DNA from: Gordonia bronchialis DSM 43247
GTDB lineage: Bacteria > Actinomycetota > Actinomycetes > Mycobacteriales > Mycobacteriaceae
Length of the DNA stretch: 64,000 nucleotides
Direction: 5' to 3'
Assembly: GCF_000024785.1 (NCBI RefSeq)
Contig: NC_013441.1
Location: 4,526,001 to 4,590,000 of the forward strand
The stretch's first letter is position 1; every line of letters begins with the position of its first letter. The notes below the pieces were generated by a model that saw only the letters and a program-made list of their open reading frames with translations, had not been told where the DNA came from and did no database searches. Position numbers and translations under genes: made by a program. Positions 1-7,987 of this stretch are shown piece after piece.

Positions 1-275
1 GTTCGCACGTCGTAAAGCTGGGCCGGAAACGTCGCCTGCCCGCTCAGGCGGTACTCGATGGCGGCCATCGCGAGGCCTCGCTCGGCGAAGTGGACGGACA
101 GATCCGGTGCCAGCGTGCGATCGCCGGTGAACCATCCGCCGCCGTGCAGCCAGATGACCACCGGGACCGTCGTCGCCGCGGGCGGCAGATAGAGGTCCAT
201 CTGGAGGGGGCCGCTGGGTCGTTCGGCAAAGGTCACAGTCCGGAACCCGGTGTCCGGTGTCGATGTTGCGGTCAC
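1..275 (-). CDS. alpha/beta hydrolase, N-terminal part (cut by window edge)
   Basis: Reads from a GTG at 275 to the window edge, about 91 residues. A stop lies in frame just upstream, so the GTG is the likely start. The visible part contains the HGGGW oxyanion-hole motif after a hydrophobic strand, then a YRLS segment typical of the hormone-sensitive-lipase-like/carboxylesterase group. The catalytic Ser, Asp and His lie beyond the window. It follows the LysR gene on the same strand with a 75-nt gap, so it could be its target or co-transcribed with it. Substrate cannot be told. Confidence 0.75.
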   Translation of the reverse strand, partial: MTATSTPDTGFRTVTFAERPSGPLQMDLYLPPAATTVPVVIWLHGGGWFTGDRTLAPDLSVHFAERGLAMAAIEYRLSGQATFPAQLYDVR

Positions 276-350
276 CCGACCATGGTGCGGGTGTGGGCGC
301 GGTCACGTCCATCAGGAATTCACGGACGCTCATCCGGATATCCCGAATGG

Positions 351-1223
351 TCAATCGGCGACGTACCGCTCGCACACCAGGTCGACGAACCGTCGCACTG
401 CCGGGCTCGGATCGGCGGGCGGGCAGAGATAGGTGGTGATGTCACCGGCGTCGACGAGCGGTACGAAGGCCACATCGGAGTGCGTGTACATGTCGACCGC
501 GGATGCACCCGCGACGTTCACACCGATTCCGGCGCTGCACAATTCGAGGACCTCCTCGAACGAGTCGGCGATGGCGAGCATCTCGATATCCCGACCGCCG
601 AGCAACTCCTGCGTCCAGCGCCCCGACGTCGCGCGATCGGTGTTGGTGATCAGCTTCTCACCGGCAAGGTCGGCGATCGTCGCCTGCGGGAGTCGAGCGA
701 GCCGATGGTGGCGGGAGGTGACCACGACACAGCCCTCCGACCACAACCGTGTACCCCGCCGTCCCGCCGGCAGGTCGCCCGCAGCCGTGACGAAAACGGC
801 ATCGACCTGGCCATCGTCGAGCGCCCGATAGCAGCCGTCGAAGCCGAGCATCTTGATCTCCCACGAGATCTCACCGAGCGCGTGAGCGGCTTCGGCGAGG
901 ACGGCCCGAATACGCGGACTCGACACCATCAGCCCGACTCGGATGGTGCCGATGTCCGGATCCTCGTCCCGAATCCAGGACCCCACGGCATCCATCGATG
1001 ACTGCACCTGCTGGGCCAGCGGGAGGAGTTCCGCACCGGCCTCGGTGAGCGCCACCCGCCGCGGATCGCGGCGAAAGAGCTTGCGGCCCACCCTCTTCTC
1101 CAGGGCAGCGATGGTGTCGCTGAAGGTCGAGGGACTGATATGCAGTTCTTGTGCGGCGTTGCCGAAGTGCAGGGTGCGCGCGGTCACCACAAAGCACCTG
1201 AGCTGCTGGAAGGTGATGTCCAC
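351..1223 (-). CDS. LysR-family transcriptional regulator
   Basis: 290 residues, the usual LysR length. An N-terminal winged helix-turn-helix (about residues 3-62, with the LHFGNAAQELHISPSTFSDTI recognition region) is followed by a periplasmic-binding-protein-like effector domain (about 90-285). Start is GTG 1223. It lies between an alpha/beta hydrolase downstream and a tautomerase upstream, all on the minus strand, which suggests control of a small catabolic cluster (inference). No effector can be named. Confidence 0.9.
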   Translation of the reverse strand: MDITFQQLRCFVVTARTLHFGNAAQELHISPSTFSDTIAALEKRVGRKLFRRDPRRVALTEAGAELLPLAQQVQSSMDAVGSWIRDEDPDIGTIRVGLMVSSPRIRAVLAEAAHALGEISWEIKMLGFDGCYRALDDGQVDAVFVTAAGDLPAGRRGTRLWSEGCVVVTSRHHRLARLPQATIADLAGEKLITNTDRATSGRWTQELLGGRDIEMLAIADSFEEVLELCSAGIGVNVAGASAVDMYTHSDVAFVPLVDAGDITTYLCPPADPSPAVRRFVDLVCERYVAD

Positions 1224-1511
1224 GAAGTCGCCGCCTCCCGGGTGTCGATCACACCGACGTCATGCCGTCGGTCCACTCTCACGATAACGGCCTCGGGCTG
1301 GTCGAGGTTCGTTCCGGCTGGTCGAGCCGGTGAGGAGGTGAGCACGGTGCGGATCACAGTCGAATCCCTCGCCTGTCCAGACATCCTCGTAGTCCGCCGA
1401 TGCCGGTTCCCGTCGGACGAGGCCGTGGGTGCGAACATCGTTGTCTCGCCGGTGGTTTCGACGCGCGTCGGTGATGCTCGACGACGATGATCGGATGATC
1501 GGCGCGACGCC

Positions 1512-1907
1512 TCACGCCAGGGAACCGTCGACAAACTGTGCGACTCCCTCGCCGAAGGACCAGTCCTCACGAGTGTTCTCCGACACCGAGATCACGAGAT
1601 CGGCTGGGCGCAAACCGGTTTCGGATTCCAGGCGGTCAGCGAGTGCACGGAACGCTGCACGCTTGTGATCCAGCGTCCGGCCCTGTTGGAAGATCTGAAT
1701 GACCACCGCATCGTCGGTGCGATCGAAACCGAGGCCGGTGTCCTCCAGGATGATTCGTCCTGGTTTGTGCTCGGTGATGATCTGGTAGCGGTCGCGATCG
1801 GGTGCGGCGAAGTGTTCGAGCATGACGTCCTGAACAACATCGGCGAAGCGCCGGAGTTCGTCGTCGCTGCGACGACCCTCGGTCACGTGAATGTGGACCA
1901 GTGGCAT
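1512..1907 (-). CDS. tautomerase family protein
   Basis: 131 residues starting MPLVHIHV: the Pro directly after the initiator Met is the catalytic base of the 4-oxalocrotonate tautomerase superfamily. The length and the segment around residues 36-60 (APDRDRYQIITEHKPG, EDTGLG) fit the longer, fused type (Tautomerase_2) rather than the 62-residue enzymes. An open frame continues upstream to about 2789, but that extension is low-complexity antisense sequence. The ATG giving Pro-1 is clearly the start. A palindrome 31 bp upstream probably controls it. A frameshifted paralogue lies at 33084. Confidence 0.88.
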   Translation of the reverse strand: MPLVHIHVTEGRRSDDELRRFADVVQDVMLEHFAAPDRDRYQIITEHKPGRIILEDTGLGFDRTDDAVVIQIFQQGRTLDHKRAAFRALADRLESETGLRPADLVISVSENTREDWSFGEGVAQFVDGSLA

Positions 1908-1937
1908 GGTGGCATCCTCTCGATTCGGAGTGAACCT

Positions 1938-1955
1938 AGTATGTCCGGACATACT
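1938..1955. promoter_or_regulatory. 18-bp perfect palindrome between tautomerase and truncated NTF2-like gene
   Basis: AGTATGTCCGGACATACT is a perfect inverted repeat in the divergent intergenic region between the minus-strand tautomerase (start 1907) and the plus-strand NTF2-like gene (start 2058). It has the size and place of a repressor or activator operator. The LysR protein encoded at 351-1223 is the nearest candidate binder, but perfect symmetry also fits a TetR/GntR/MarR protein encoded elsewhere. A half-matching site lies near 1373. Confidence 0.6.
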
Positions 1956-2057
1956 GACAACTGCAATAGCCGTGCTGATTGGCACGCGATCAGACACCTG
2001 TCTATCTTGTGATCCAGGGCACAGCACGCAGCGACCCGCTCCCGACGAGGAGGACTC

Positions 2058-2237
2058 ATGTCCGATATCGCGAATCGCGATCAGATTGACGAACTCCTTG
2101 CCCGGCAAGCGATCACCGATCAATTGGCCGTCTACTGCCGTGGTATGGATCGGATCGACGTCGACCTTGCCCGCTCGGTGTTCCATCCGGACGCCGTCGC
2201 CGACTACGGTGCGATGTTCCGGGGTTCGGGATACTGA
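2058..2237 (+). pseudogene. NTF2-like (SnoaL-type) protein, truncated after 59 residues
   Basis: An ATG with a good Shine-Dalgarno sequence (GAGGAGG) opens a 59-residue frame. Residues 8-50 (DELLARQAITDQLAVYCRGM, then VFHPDAVADYG) are the N-terminal helix and first turn of the SnoaL_4/NTF2-like fold, usually 140-190 residues. The frame stops at TGA 2235-2237 and no continuation is seen in other frames. The homology ends just before the copper island, so the break may mark the left edge of inserted DNA (inference). Confidence 0.7.
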
Positions 2238-2420
2238 TCCGATTGCCGAGTTGGCGTTGAGGGCAGAGCTCAATCGACCCCCGAGGTGGGTCCGTACTGG
2301 CAGTGTGATCGCGATTTTCGGTCTGGTGGCCGCGATAGTCTTCCGCCTGGCCCGGCCGGCCTCCTGTGGTGATTGCTTCGAGACCCTCGTTCCCGGCGCC
2401 CACGCCCGATGGCCACAAAA

Positions 2421-2438
2421 TACGAAGGTGGTTAGTAG
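2421..2438. promoter_or_regulatory. BlaI/CopY-type operator, site A
   Basis: TACGA-N7-TAGTA followed by G, 41 bp upstream of the small membrane protein at 2479. It matches the TACTA-N7-TAGTAG pattern seen at three other promoters of the island with one mismatch in the left arm. The right arm runs into a -10-like TAGAAG, so a bound repressor would block RNA polymerase. Confidence 0.6.
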
Positions 2439-2478
2439 AAGTGGGGTGTGATGCGGGTGTGCGGGGAGGTGGTGAGGC

Positions 2479-2808
2479 ATGACTGACGGTGTCGCGGTGC
2501 GGCGTGCGGGTCGGTTCGGCCCGCGCGGTCCTGCCCGTACGATCTCCCGTGCGGTGGGTCTTGCTGTGGTGATGTTTGAGGCGGTGGCCGCGTTCTGGCT
2601 GGTGATGCTGCTCCGAACGTCGGATCTCGTGCCATCCGACCCCCGCTCAGGAGTCGGGCGCGGTGATCCGGTTGAGCTGCGGGTGCTGACCGCTGTGGAT
2701 GTGCACGACTGGGTGTCGGCTCTGAGTGCTGCGGCCTTCGCTGCGGGTGTGGCCGGTGCGCTGGTGGCGCGTCTACTCCCAGCAGTCAAGGGGCGCGCGA
2801 CCGGTTGA
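2479..2808 (+). CDS. small membrane protein of the copper island
   Basis: 109 residues, not recognised. Two hydrophobic segments (about 25-46 and 83-104) with a short hydrophilic loop rich in Asp and Arg suggest a two-helix inner-membrane protein. An N-terminal Arg-rich stretch would sit in the cytoplasm. The start ATG has GGAGGTGG upstream. It is transcribed divergently from, and probably repressed by, the BlaI-family protein next door, because operator site A lies 41 bp upstream. A sensor or accessory role alongside the M56 protease is possible but not shown. Confidence 0.65.
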   Translation: MTDGVAVRRAGRFGPRGPARTISRAVGLAVVMFEAVAAFWLVMLLRTSDLVPSDPRSGVGRGDPVELRVLTAVDVHDWVSALSAAAFAAGVAGALVARLLPAVKGRATG

Positions 2809-2861
2809 GTAGTCGGGCCTGGGCCTCGCCGGAGTTTCCCTTGTCGGAGGGTTTCTATGGC

Positions 2862-3248
2862 TTAGGCTTTGGTGCCGCCGCCGCGGGTGTGGCGAGGTTT
2901 AAGGGTGAGGTATTCGCTGAGCACTTCACGCTCGGCGGGTGTCACGGTCTGGGCGAAGTGCATCAGTACTGCCGCGGAGTCCCCGCTGGCGTCGAGGACC
3001 TGACGCAAGGTGCGTGAGGTGGCCTCTTCACGGGTCTGCATGGGGAAGTACCGGTAGGCGCGGCTGACTTTTTCTCGACCGACGAACCCTTTTTTGTGCA
3101 GGTTGGTGACGACGGTGAGCACTGTGGTGTAGGCCGGTTCGCGGTCGTGGAGTTCCTCGACTAGGTCGTGCACCGACATCGCCGCACCGGCTGACCACAG
3201 CACGTCCATCACTGCGCGTTCCAGTGAACCCAGCCCAGTCATTTTCAC
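2862..3248 (-). CDS. BlaI/MecI/CopY-family repressor
   Basis: 128 residues with an N-terminal winged helix (about 5-75: LGSLERAVMDVLW, MSVHDLVEEL, AYTTVLTVVTNLHKKGFV), the signature of the penicillinase-repressor family, and a C-terminal dimerisation helix. These repressors are inactivated by cleavage through an M56 metalloprotease (BlaR/MecR) or, in CopY, by metal. There is no CxC metal-binding tail here, so proteolysis is more likely. An M56 protease is encoded at 17451 in the same island. Its own promoter carries operator site B. It lies 41 nt downstream of the sensor kinase gene. Confidence 0.9.
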   Translation of the reverse strand: MKMTGLGSLERAVMDVLWSAGAAMSVHDLVEELHDREPAYTTVLTVVTNLHKKGFVGREKVSRAYRYFPMQTREEATSRTLRQVLDASGDSAAVLMHFAQTVTPAEREVLSEYLTLKPRHTRGGGTKA

Positions 3249-3282
3249 CCACCATCTCTAGATGCGGGTCAATCTTACGACG

Positions 3283-3300
3283 GACTACCTCAGTTAGTAG
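3283..3300. promoter_or_regulatory. BlaI/CopY-type operator, site B (autoregulatory)
   Basis: GACTA-N7-TAGTAG, 35 bp upstream of the blaI-family start codon and overlapping the stop codon of the upstream histidine-kinase gene. On the minus strand a -10-like TAAGAT (3277-3272) lies between the site and the start. This fits autorepression of the regulator from an internal promoter of the operon. Confidence 0.6.
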
Positions 3301-4522
3301 CTTGGTCCCGTTGGAGCGCATCGGCAGCGCCGCGACGCGGGCGGTGTTTGAAGGCCACGGAGAATTCGGTTCCAGGGGTGCTGCGGTGGATGTGACGTCG
3401 GGTGGTGGTCGGCAACGTGATGGTGAAGGTGGCTCCGTGTCCGGCTCCCAGGCTTTCGGCGAGCAAGGTGCCCCCATGGTCTTCGACGATAGAGCGGGCG
3501 ATGGTGAGGCCGATTCCGCTGCCGCCGGCGTCTCTGGTGCGTGAGGAGTCGGTGCGGTAGAAGCGGTCGAAGATGTGTGGAAGGTGTTGAGGGGGAATGC
3601 CGTCACCGCAGTCGACGACGCTGATGCGCACCGCGTGTGCCGGGGCGGTGTCGGCTTTCACTACGACTCGCTGGCCCGGGGAGCTGTGTCGCAGCGCGTT
3701 GGTGAGCAGATTGAGCAGTACTTGGCTCATTCGTTCGGCGTCGACATGGATGTGTACGCGCGCGGCGGTGGTGACGATGCCTAGCGTGACTTTGGCGTCG
3801 GTGAACAGGTCGGCGGCTTCTTCGTAGGTCGCGATGAGCAGTTCGTTGACAGTGATCGTCGCCGGGTGGAGGGGCATCTGATGCTCGTCGGCGCTGGATA
3901 CGGTCGCGATGTCCTCGGCGAGACGCTGCAGGCGGGTGGTGGCGGTGCGCACGACGTCAAAGGTCTGTGAGTCGGGAGCCCGGATTCCGTCTTCGATGGC
4001 GTCGGTGATCGCGCCGATGGTGGTCAGTGGGGTGCGCAGTTCGTGGGCAAGGTCTGACAGCATCCGCTTACGGATGTCGTCTTGTGAATCCAGCCGTTGT
4101 GCAAGTTGGTTGATAGCTCGGCTGAGCTGGGTGAACTCGGTGCCGAGCTGGCGATCGGGTACGCGCGTGCGGTAGTTGCCGGCGCCAATAGCCACGGCTG
4201 AGCGGGCGACACTGGCGACTGACTGTTGTACGCGGCGAGCCAGGAACCAGCTGACGGCCGTGGCCAGGATCGTCGAGGTGATCAATGCGGCAGACATTGA
4301 GACGACGATCGAGGAAGTGAACGCGGCTTCGACATGGTCGGCCTGAACTGACCCTGGCTCGAGGCGAGCTTGGCCGAGGTGGTCGTGGAAGGTGTGTGGA
4401 GCCACGAATAGTGCCACGATCGCGACGCTGATGCCGCCGCCGGCGATGACGATAGCTTGAGCGAGCATGAGCCGGGAGCCGAAGCTGCCGGGGATACGTA
4501 ACCGTCGACGTTCATCGTTCAT
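3290..4522 (-). CDS. sensor histidine kinase of the copper island
   Basis: 410 residues from ATG 4522 (an in-frame start 27 nt further upstream also exists). It has two membrane helices (about 20-42 and 72-95) flanking a short extracytoplasmic sensor, HAMP (about 97-150), a HisKA box with LAHELRTP (phospho-His), and HATPase_c with N (LLNLLTNALRHS), GDGIP and GGSGIGL boxes. Its start overlaps the response-regulator stop by 11 nt, so the two are translationally coupled. Similar pairs (CusS/CopS-like) often sense periplasmic copper. The signal here is inferred from context only. Confidence 0.9.
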   Translation of the reverse strand: MNDERRRLRIPGSFGSRLMLAQAIVIAGGGISVAIVALFVAPHTFHDHLGQARLEPGSVQADHVEAAFTSSIVVSMSAALITSTILATAVSWFLARRVQQSVASVARSAVAIGAGNYRTRVPDRQLGTEFTQLSRAINQLAQRLDSQDDIRKRMLSDLAHELRTPLTTIGAITDAIEDGIRAPDSQTFDVVRTATTRLQRLAEDIATVSSADEHQMPLHPATITVNELLIATYEEAADLFTDAKVTLGIVTTAARVHIHVDAERMSQVLLNLLTNALRHSSPGQRVVVKADTAPAHAVRISVVDCGDGIPPQHLPHIFDRFYRTDSSRTRDAGGSGIGLTIARSIVEDHGGTLLAESLGAGHGATFTITLPTTTRRHIHRSTPGTEFSVAFKHRPRRGAADALQRDQATN

Positions 4523-5330
4523 CGCTGGCTCCTCGAGGTTGGCCGTCACCCATCCGGTAGCCCACTCCGCGAACGGTGCGGATGAATCGGCCGGCTACGG
4601 CGCTGTCACCGAGTTTGCGGCGCAGACTGGCGACATGGACTTCGACGACGTGGGCATCGCCGACCCAGTCGGGTCCCCAGATTTCGGTGAGCAGTTGCTC
4701 TCGACTGAACACAACACCGGGCCGCCGCGTGAGCGCTTCGAGAACGTCGAACTCAGTCCGAGTCAGCTCCACGGGTGTGCTCTCCACCTGGACTTCACGA
4801 CCCTGAGGGTCGAGGGTGAGCTCCCCTATCGTCCGCGGGTGCGACTCGCCGGTTGGGGTCGGCCGTGGTCGGCGCAGCATGGCGTCGATGCGCGCCATCA
4901 GCTCACGAGGGCGAAATGGTTTCGTGAGGTAGTCATCGGCCCCCACCGACAGGCCAACGACTGTGTCGACTTCGTCCGCGCGGGCCGTGACCATCACGAT
5001 GTAGGCGTTGGTGAAGGTGCGCAACTGTCGACAGACCTCGACGCCATCGAGTGACGGCAAGCCCAGGTCGAGGATGACTACTGCCGGACTCGCCGTGCGT
5101 GCGGCGGCGACTCCCTCCTGGCCGTCGGGCGCAACGGTGACCGTGAATCCGCTGCGCTGCAGGTAGTCAGCAACGACTTCGGCAATGTCGGGCTCATCTT
5201 CGATCACCAGGGCGTGCAGACCGTGCGGTGGTCGGACCACCGGCATATGGAGGTCGTCGACGACGTTGCGATCTTGGGGCACGCTCCTATGGTGGCGGTG
5301 GTCTACACGATCATCCAACCTCGTGGGCAT
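4512..5330 (-). CDS. OmpR-family response regulator of the copper island
   Basis: 272 residues from ATG 5330. A second ATG at 5246 (244 residues) directly precedes the receiver domain and may be the true start. The receiver domain begins ALVIEDEPD (acidic pocket), with phospho-acceptor Asp in ILDLGLPSLDG and Lys in LTKPFRP. The C-terminal winged-helix DNA-binding domain ends VRGVGYRMG. It forms an operon with the kinase that follows. Likely targets are genes of the island, such as the divergently transcribed cysteine-synthase/MFS pair at 5490; no direct-repeat site was identified with confidence. Confidence 0.9.
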   Translation of the reverse strand: MPTRLDDRVDHRHHRSVPQDRNVVDDLHMPVVRPPHGLHALVIEDEPDIAEVVADYLQRSGFTVTVAPDGQEGVAAARTASPAVVILDLGLPSLDGVEVCRQLRTFTNAYIVMVTARADEVDTVVGLSVGADDYLTKPFRPRELMARIDAMLRRPRPTPTGESHPRTIGELTLDPQGREVQVESTPVELTRTEFDVLEALTRRPGVVFSREQLLTEIWGPDWVGDAHVVEVHVASLRRKLGDSAVAGRFIRTVRGVGYRMGDGQPRGASDER

Positions 5331-6006
5331 TCTTGAGCAGATCTTGATCCACGCTGCCGATCAGCCTTGAGGTTCGGTGGGCAAGGTGGCGGTGTCGCCG
5401 GGTGGAACGTTACGACACAGTTCCCTCTCACACTGATGATCTGATTTCTGCCCGGCGGCGTCCTGTTCAACAACGCAGAGGATGCCCGTGTGACTGTCTC
5501 CTACAGCCTCACCACCAGTGATCCATTCGCCAGTACCTTCCCCGCCGAAGCCGCGTCGCCCCGTGCTGGGCTGAGTCGTCAGCTGGTGGGCGGCACCCCG
5601 GTGTTGCGCATCGAGGAACCCTTCGCCGAGCACGGGCGCGGCTTCTGGGCCAAGCTGGAAGGCTTCAACCCCGGTGGTATGAAAGACCGGCCTGCGCTGC
5701 ACATGGTGGAACGCGCCCGCGCCCGTGAAGAGCTGGCCCCGGGGGCGCGGATCATCGAATCAACTAGTGGGACACTGGGATTAGGCCTGGCTTTAGCGGG
5801 CATCGTGTTCGGGCATCCGGTGACCTTGGTGACCGATCCAGGACTGGAACCGATCTTGCGGCAGATGCTCGCCGCATACGGCGCCCAGGTCGATGTCGTC
5901 AGCGATCCCCATCCGGTCGGGGGTTGGCAACAAGCCCGCCGCGACCGCGTGCGCACCCTGCTCGAGCGCGACGAGGCTGTGATCCACCCCGGCTTTTCCG
6001 GAGAGC

Positions 6007-6960
6007 TCAGGTTGTGAGTGCCCCCTCCGGATTGAGGGTGCGCATGTGATCGTAATGGAGTCGCTCAGCGTGGTCGGGGGTGAGGTCGTCGCAGTAACTG
6101 TGTGGGCGTTCACGGTTGTAGAACGCCACCCATTCGGCCGTGCCCAGTGACAGTTCGGTCGCGCCGTGAAATCGCGGCTGGTTGTCGACGAGTTCGTTCT
6201 TGTAGTCAGAGTTCACCGACTCCGCGAGCGCGTTGTCGTAGCTATCCCCAACGCTGCCAATAGAAGCCGCGATGCCTTCCTCGGCCAACCGCTGCCCGAA
6301 CACAATCGCTGTGTACTGCGATCCCGCGTCTGAATGGTGTATGAGTCTCGTTAAATCAACTACACCGCAACGCTTTCGGTTGTCTATCGCGTTGTTGATG
6401 GCATCGGTAACCAGGTTCACTGTCATTTCCGAGGCCACTTTCCAGCCGACAATCTTGCGGGCGAACACATCGATGACGAACGCCGTGTACGCCCACCCCG
6501 ACTTGGTGCGGCAGTAGGTAAAATCGGCTACCCACAACCGATTTGGTGCCGCAGCATAGAACTGTCTGTCGACCAGATCCGCCGGCCGCGACGCTGCCGC
6601 ATCAGGGATGGTCGTACGCACTCGCTTCTTCTTACTCGCGCCATGCCATCCCATCTCCCGCATCACTCGTTCAACAGTGCATCGAGCAACATCAATACCA
6701 CTGCTGCGCAATACTATCCATGTCTTGCGTGAACCCAGAACCCGCATCAGCGGTCGCTTCCGGCGCAAAGCGAAGATCGCATCGATGACCTGCGCATCGG
6801 CGAACATGCGGGCGCTCGGCCCGCGGTTGATGTGATCATAGTAAGTGGACGGGGCGATGTGGATACCATGCTCGCAGAGCACGGCGCACATCGAATCGAC
6901 GCCCCAGACAAGGCCATCCGCACCCACCTGGTGTCCCTGGTGAGTGCGGATGAACTCCAC
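6007..6960 (-). CDS. IS3-family transposase OrfB (DDE integrase)
   Basis: 317 residues from a GTG at 6960. An HTH_21-like N-terminal region is followed by an rve integrase core. The DDE residues are visible in WVADFTYC (first Asp), [10 protein letters not shown] (second Asp) and [11 protein letters not shown] (Glu). OrfB lies in a different frame from OrfA, and an open frame continues upstream of the GTG into the orfA end, so the active enzyme is probably an OrfAB fusion made by programmed frameshifting, as in other IS3 elements. No disruption seen. Confidence 0.93.
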   Translation of the reverse strand: MEFIRTHQGHQVGADGLVWGVDSMCAVLCEHGIHIAPSTYYDHINRGPSARMFADAQVIDAIFALRRKRPLMRVLGSRKTWIVLRSSGIDVARCTVERVMREMGWHGASKKKRVRTTIPDAAASRPADLVDRQFYAAAPNRLWVADFTYCRTKSGWAYTAFVIDVFARKIVGWKVASEMTVNLVTDAINNAIDNRKRCGVVDLTRLIHHSDAGSQYTAIVFGQRLAEEGIAASIGSVGDSYDNALAESVNSDYKNELVDNQPRFHGATELSLGTAEWVAFYNRERPHSYCDDLTPDHAERLHYDHMRTLNPEGALTT

Positions 6961-6962
6961 AA

Positions 6963-7292
6963 TTAGCGGTGTGGCCGGTCGATCTCGGCCGCGAAGAAAG
7001 CCGACGCCGCCTTCAGGATCCCGTTCGCTCGTTTGAGCTCGGCCACCTCGCGCTTGAGTCGTCGAATCTCCTCGCTATCGGCCTTGGCTGGCGCGCTGGC
7101 GGCGCCCGACGGCGCCTTGCGCACCCACTGGCGAACCGTCTCCGCCGAGCCGACTCCGAGCAAATCCGCAGTCTTGCCCATCGCCGCCCACTCGGTGGAC
7201 CCCTGAGCCACCAACTGCTCGACCATGTCCACCGCGTCGCGCTTCAACTCATCCGAGTATCGCTTCGATCCTGCCACTGCCATAGGTTTCAT
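6963..7292 (-). CDS. IS3-family transposase OrfA (helix-turn-helix)
   Basis: About 109 residues from ATG 7292, preceded by AAGGGAG (ATG 7283 is an alternative with better spacing). The N-terminal helix-turn-helix ([15 protein letters not shown] to [15 protein letters not shown]) is followed by a leucine-zipper-like coiled coil ([20 protein letters not shown]), the OrfA layout that binds IS ends and allows OrfAB assembly. It stops with TAA at 6963, 3 nt before the first start codon of orfB. Confidence 0.92.
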   Translation of the reverse strand: MKPMAVAGSKRYSDELKRDAVDMVEQLVAQGSTEWAAMGKTADLLGVGSAETVRQWVRKAPSGAASAPAKADSEEIRRLKREVAELKRANGILKAASAFFAAEIDRPHR

Positions 7293-7987
7293 TCTCCCTT
7301 GAGACGAACCCTCCGGAAACACCGGGACGGATCACTGCGTGGTGTCCCGACCAGTATTCCAACCCCGACAACGTGACCGGTTACAGCTCGTTGGGTGTGG
7401 AGTTGATCGCGCAGCTGCGACATATCGATGTGCTGGTGTGCTCGGTGGGCACCGGTGGGCACTCAGCCGGTGTGGCTCATACTCTGCGGCAGTTCAACCC
7501 TGAGCTGGAGGTTGTGGGCGTAGACACCATTGGCTCGACGATTTTCGGCCAGCCGGCACAGTCACGGATTATGCGGGGACTCGGCTCGAGTATCTACCCC
7601 CGCAACGTTGCCTATGACCAGTTCAGTGAGGTGCACTGGGTGGCGCCGGCCGAGGCAGTCTGGGCATGTCGCACCCTGGCCGCCACGCATTACGCCACCG
7701 GCGGCTGGAGCGTGGGCGCGGTGGCCCTGGTCTCGGGCTGGCTGGCGCGTACTCGTTCGGCCGATACGCGCATCGCGGCGGTGTTCCCCGATGGCCCCGC
7801 TCGCTACTACTGAACCATTTACAACGATGAGTACTGCCGCGCTCACGACCTGATCGGCGCCCCGGCGCCGCCCACTGAACCCCGCACCATCAGCGATCCG
7901 CTCACTCAGGTCGCGAGCAGCTGGACGCGGTGCCCTACCATCATCGACCCCACTTGCGTGCCGCACGCCGAGCCCACGAGCTGATCT

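Larger units (their letters stand above)
5980..7334 (-). mobile_element. IS3-family insertion sequence, 1355 bp, with 3-bp target duplication
   Basis: The ends form imperfect inverted repeats: TGATCCACCCCGGCTTTTCC at the left and TGATCCGTCCCGGTGTTTCC read inward from the right, both followed by GGAG (20 of 24 identical). The element is flanked by CTG at 5977-5979 and 7335-7337, the 3-bp duplication usual for IS3. It contains orfA and orfB in overlapping frames on the minus strand. Both look intact, so it may be recently mobile. Confidence 0.95.
5490..7984 (+). pseudogene. PLP-dependent cysteine-synthase-like gene, interrupted by IS3 element and an in-frame TGA
   Basis: The 5' part (5490-5979) encodes an N-terminal PLP fold type II domain with the PLP-Lys motif GGMKDRPA and the STSGTLG phosphate-binding loop. 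The 3' part resumes after the IS at 7335. Removing the element and one CTG copy restores the frame exactly, joining DEA to [13 protein letters not shown]. The 3' part includes GTGGH. A TGA at 7811-7813 then interrupts the frame, although in-frame codons beyond it (TIYNDEYCRAHDL up to TGA 7982-7984) look like the native C-terminus and end 3 nt before the MFS start. In related islands this gene pairs with the MFS transporter, suggesting thiol metabolism; here it should be inactive. Confidence 0.88.

Noticed and set aside
90-1001. 303-residue plus-strand frame over the LysR gene
   Set aside because: Shadow frame opposite a clear LysR protein; Arg/His-rich with no domain.
1512-2789. 425-residue open frame ending with the tautomerase
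   Set aside because: Only the last 131 residues are protein-like; Pro-1 requires the start at 1907, and the upstream part overlaps the palindrome and a plus-strand gene.
7811-7813. TGA read as selenocysteine or programmed readthrough
   Set aside because: No SECIS-like hairpin seen, the residue is not at a redox site, and the gene is already broken by IS3; a nonsense mutation is simpler.
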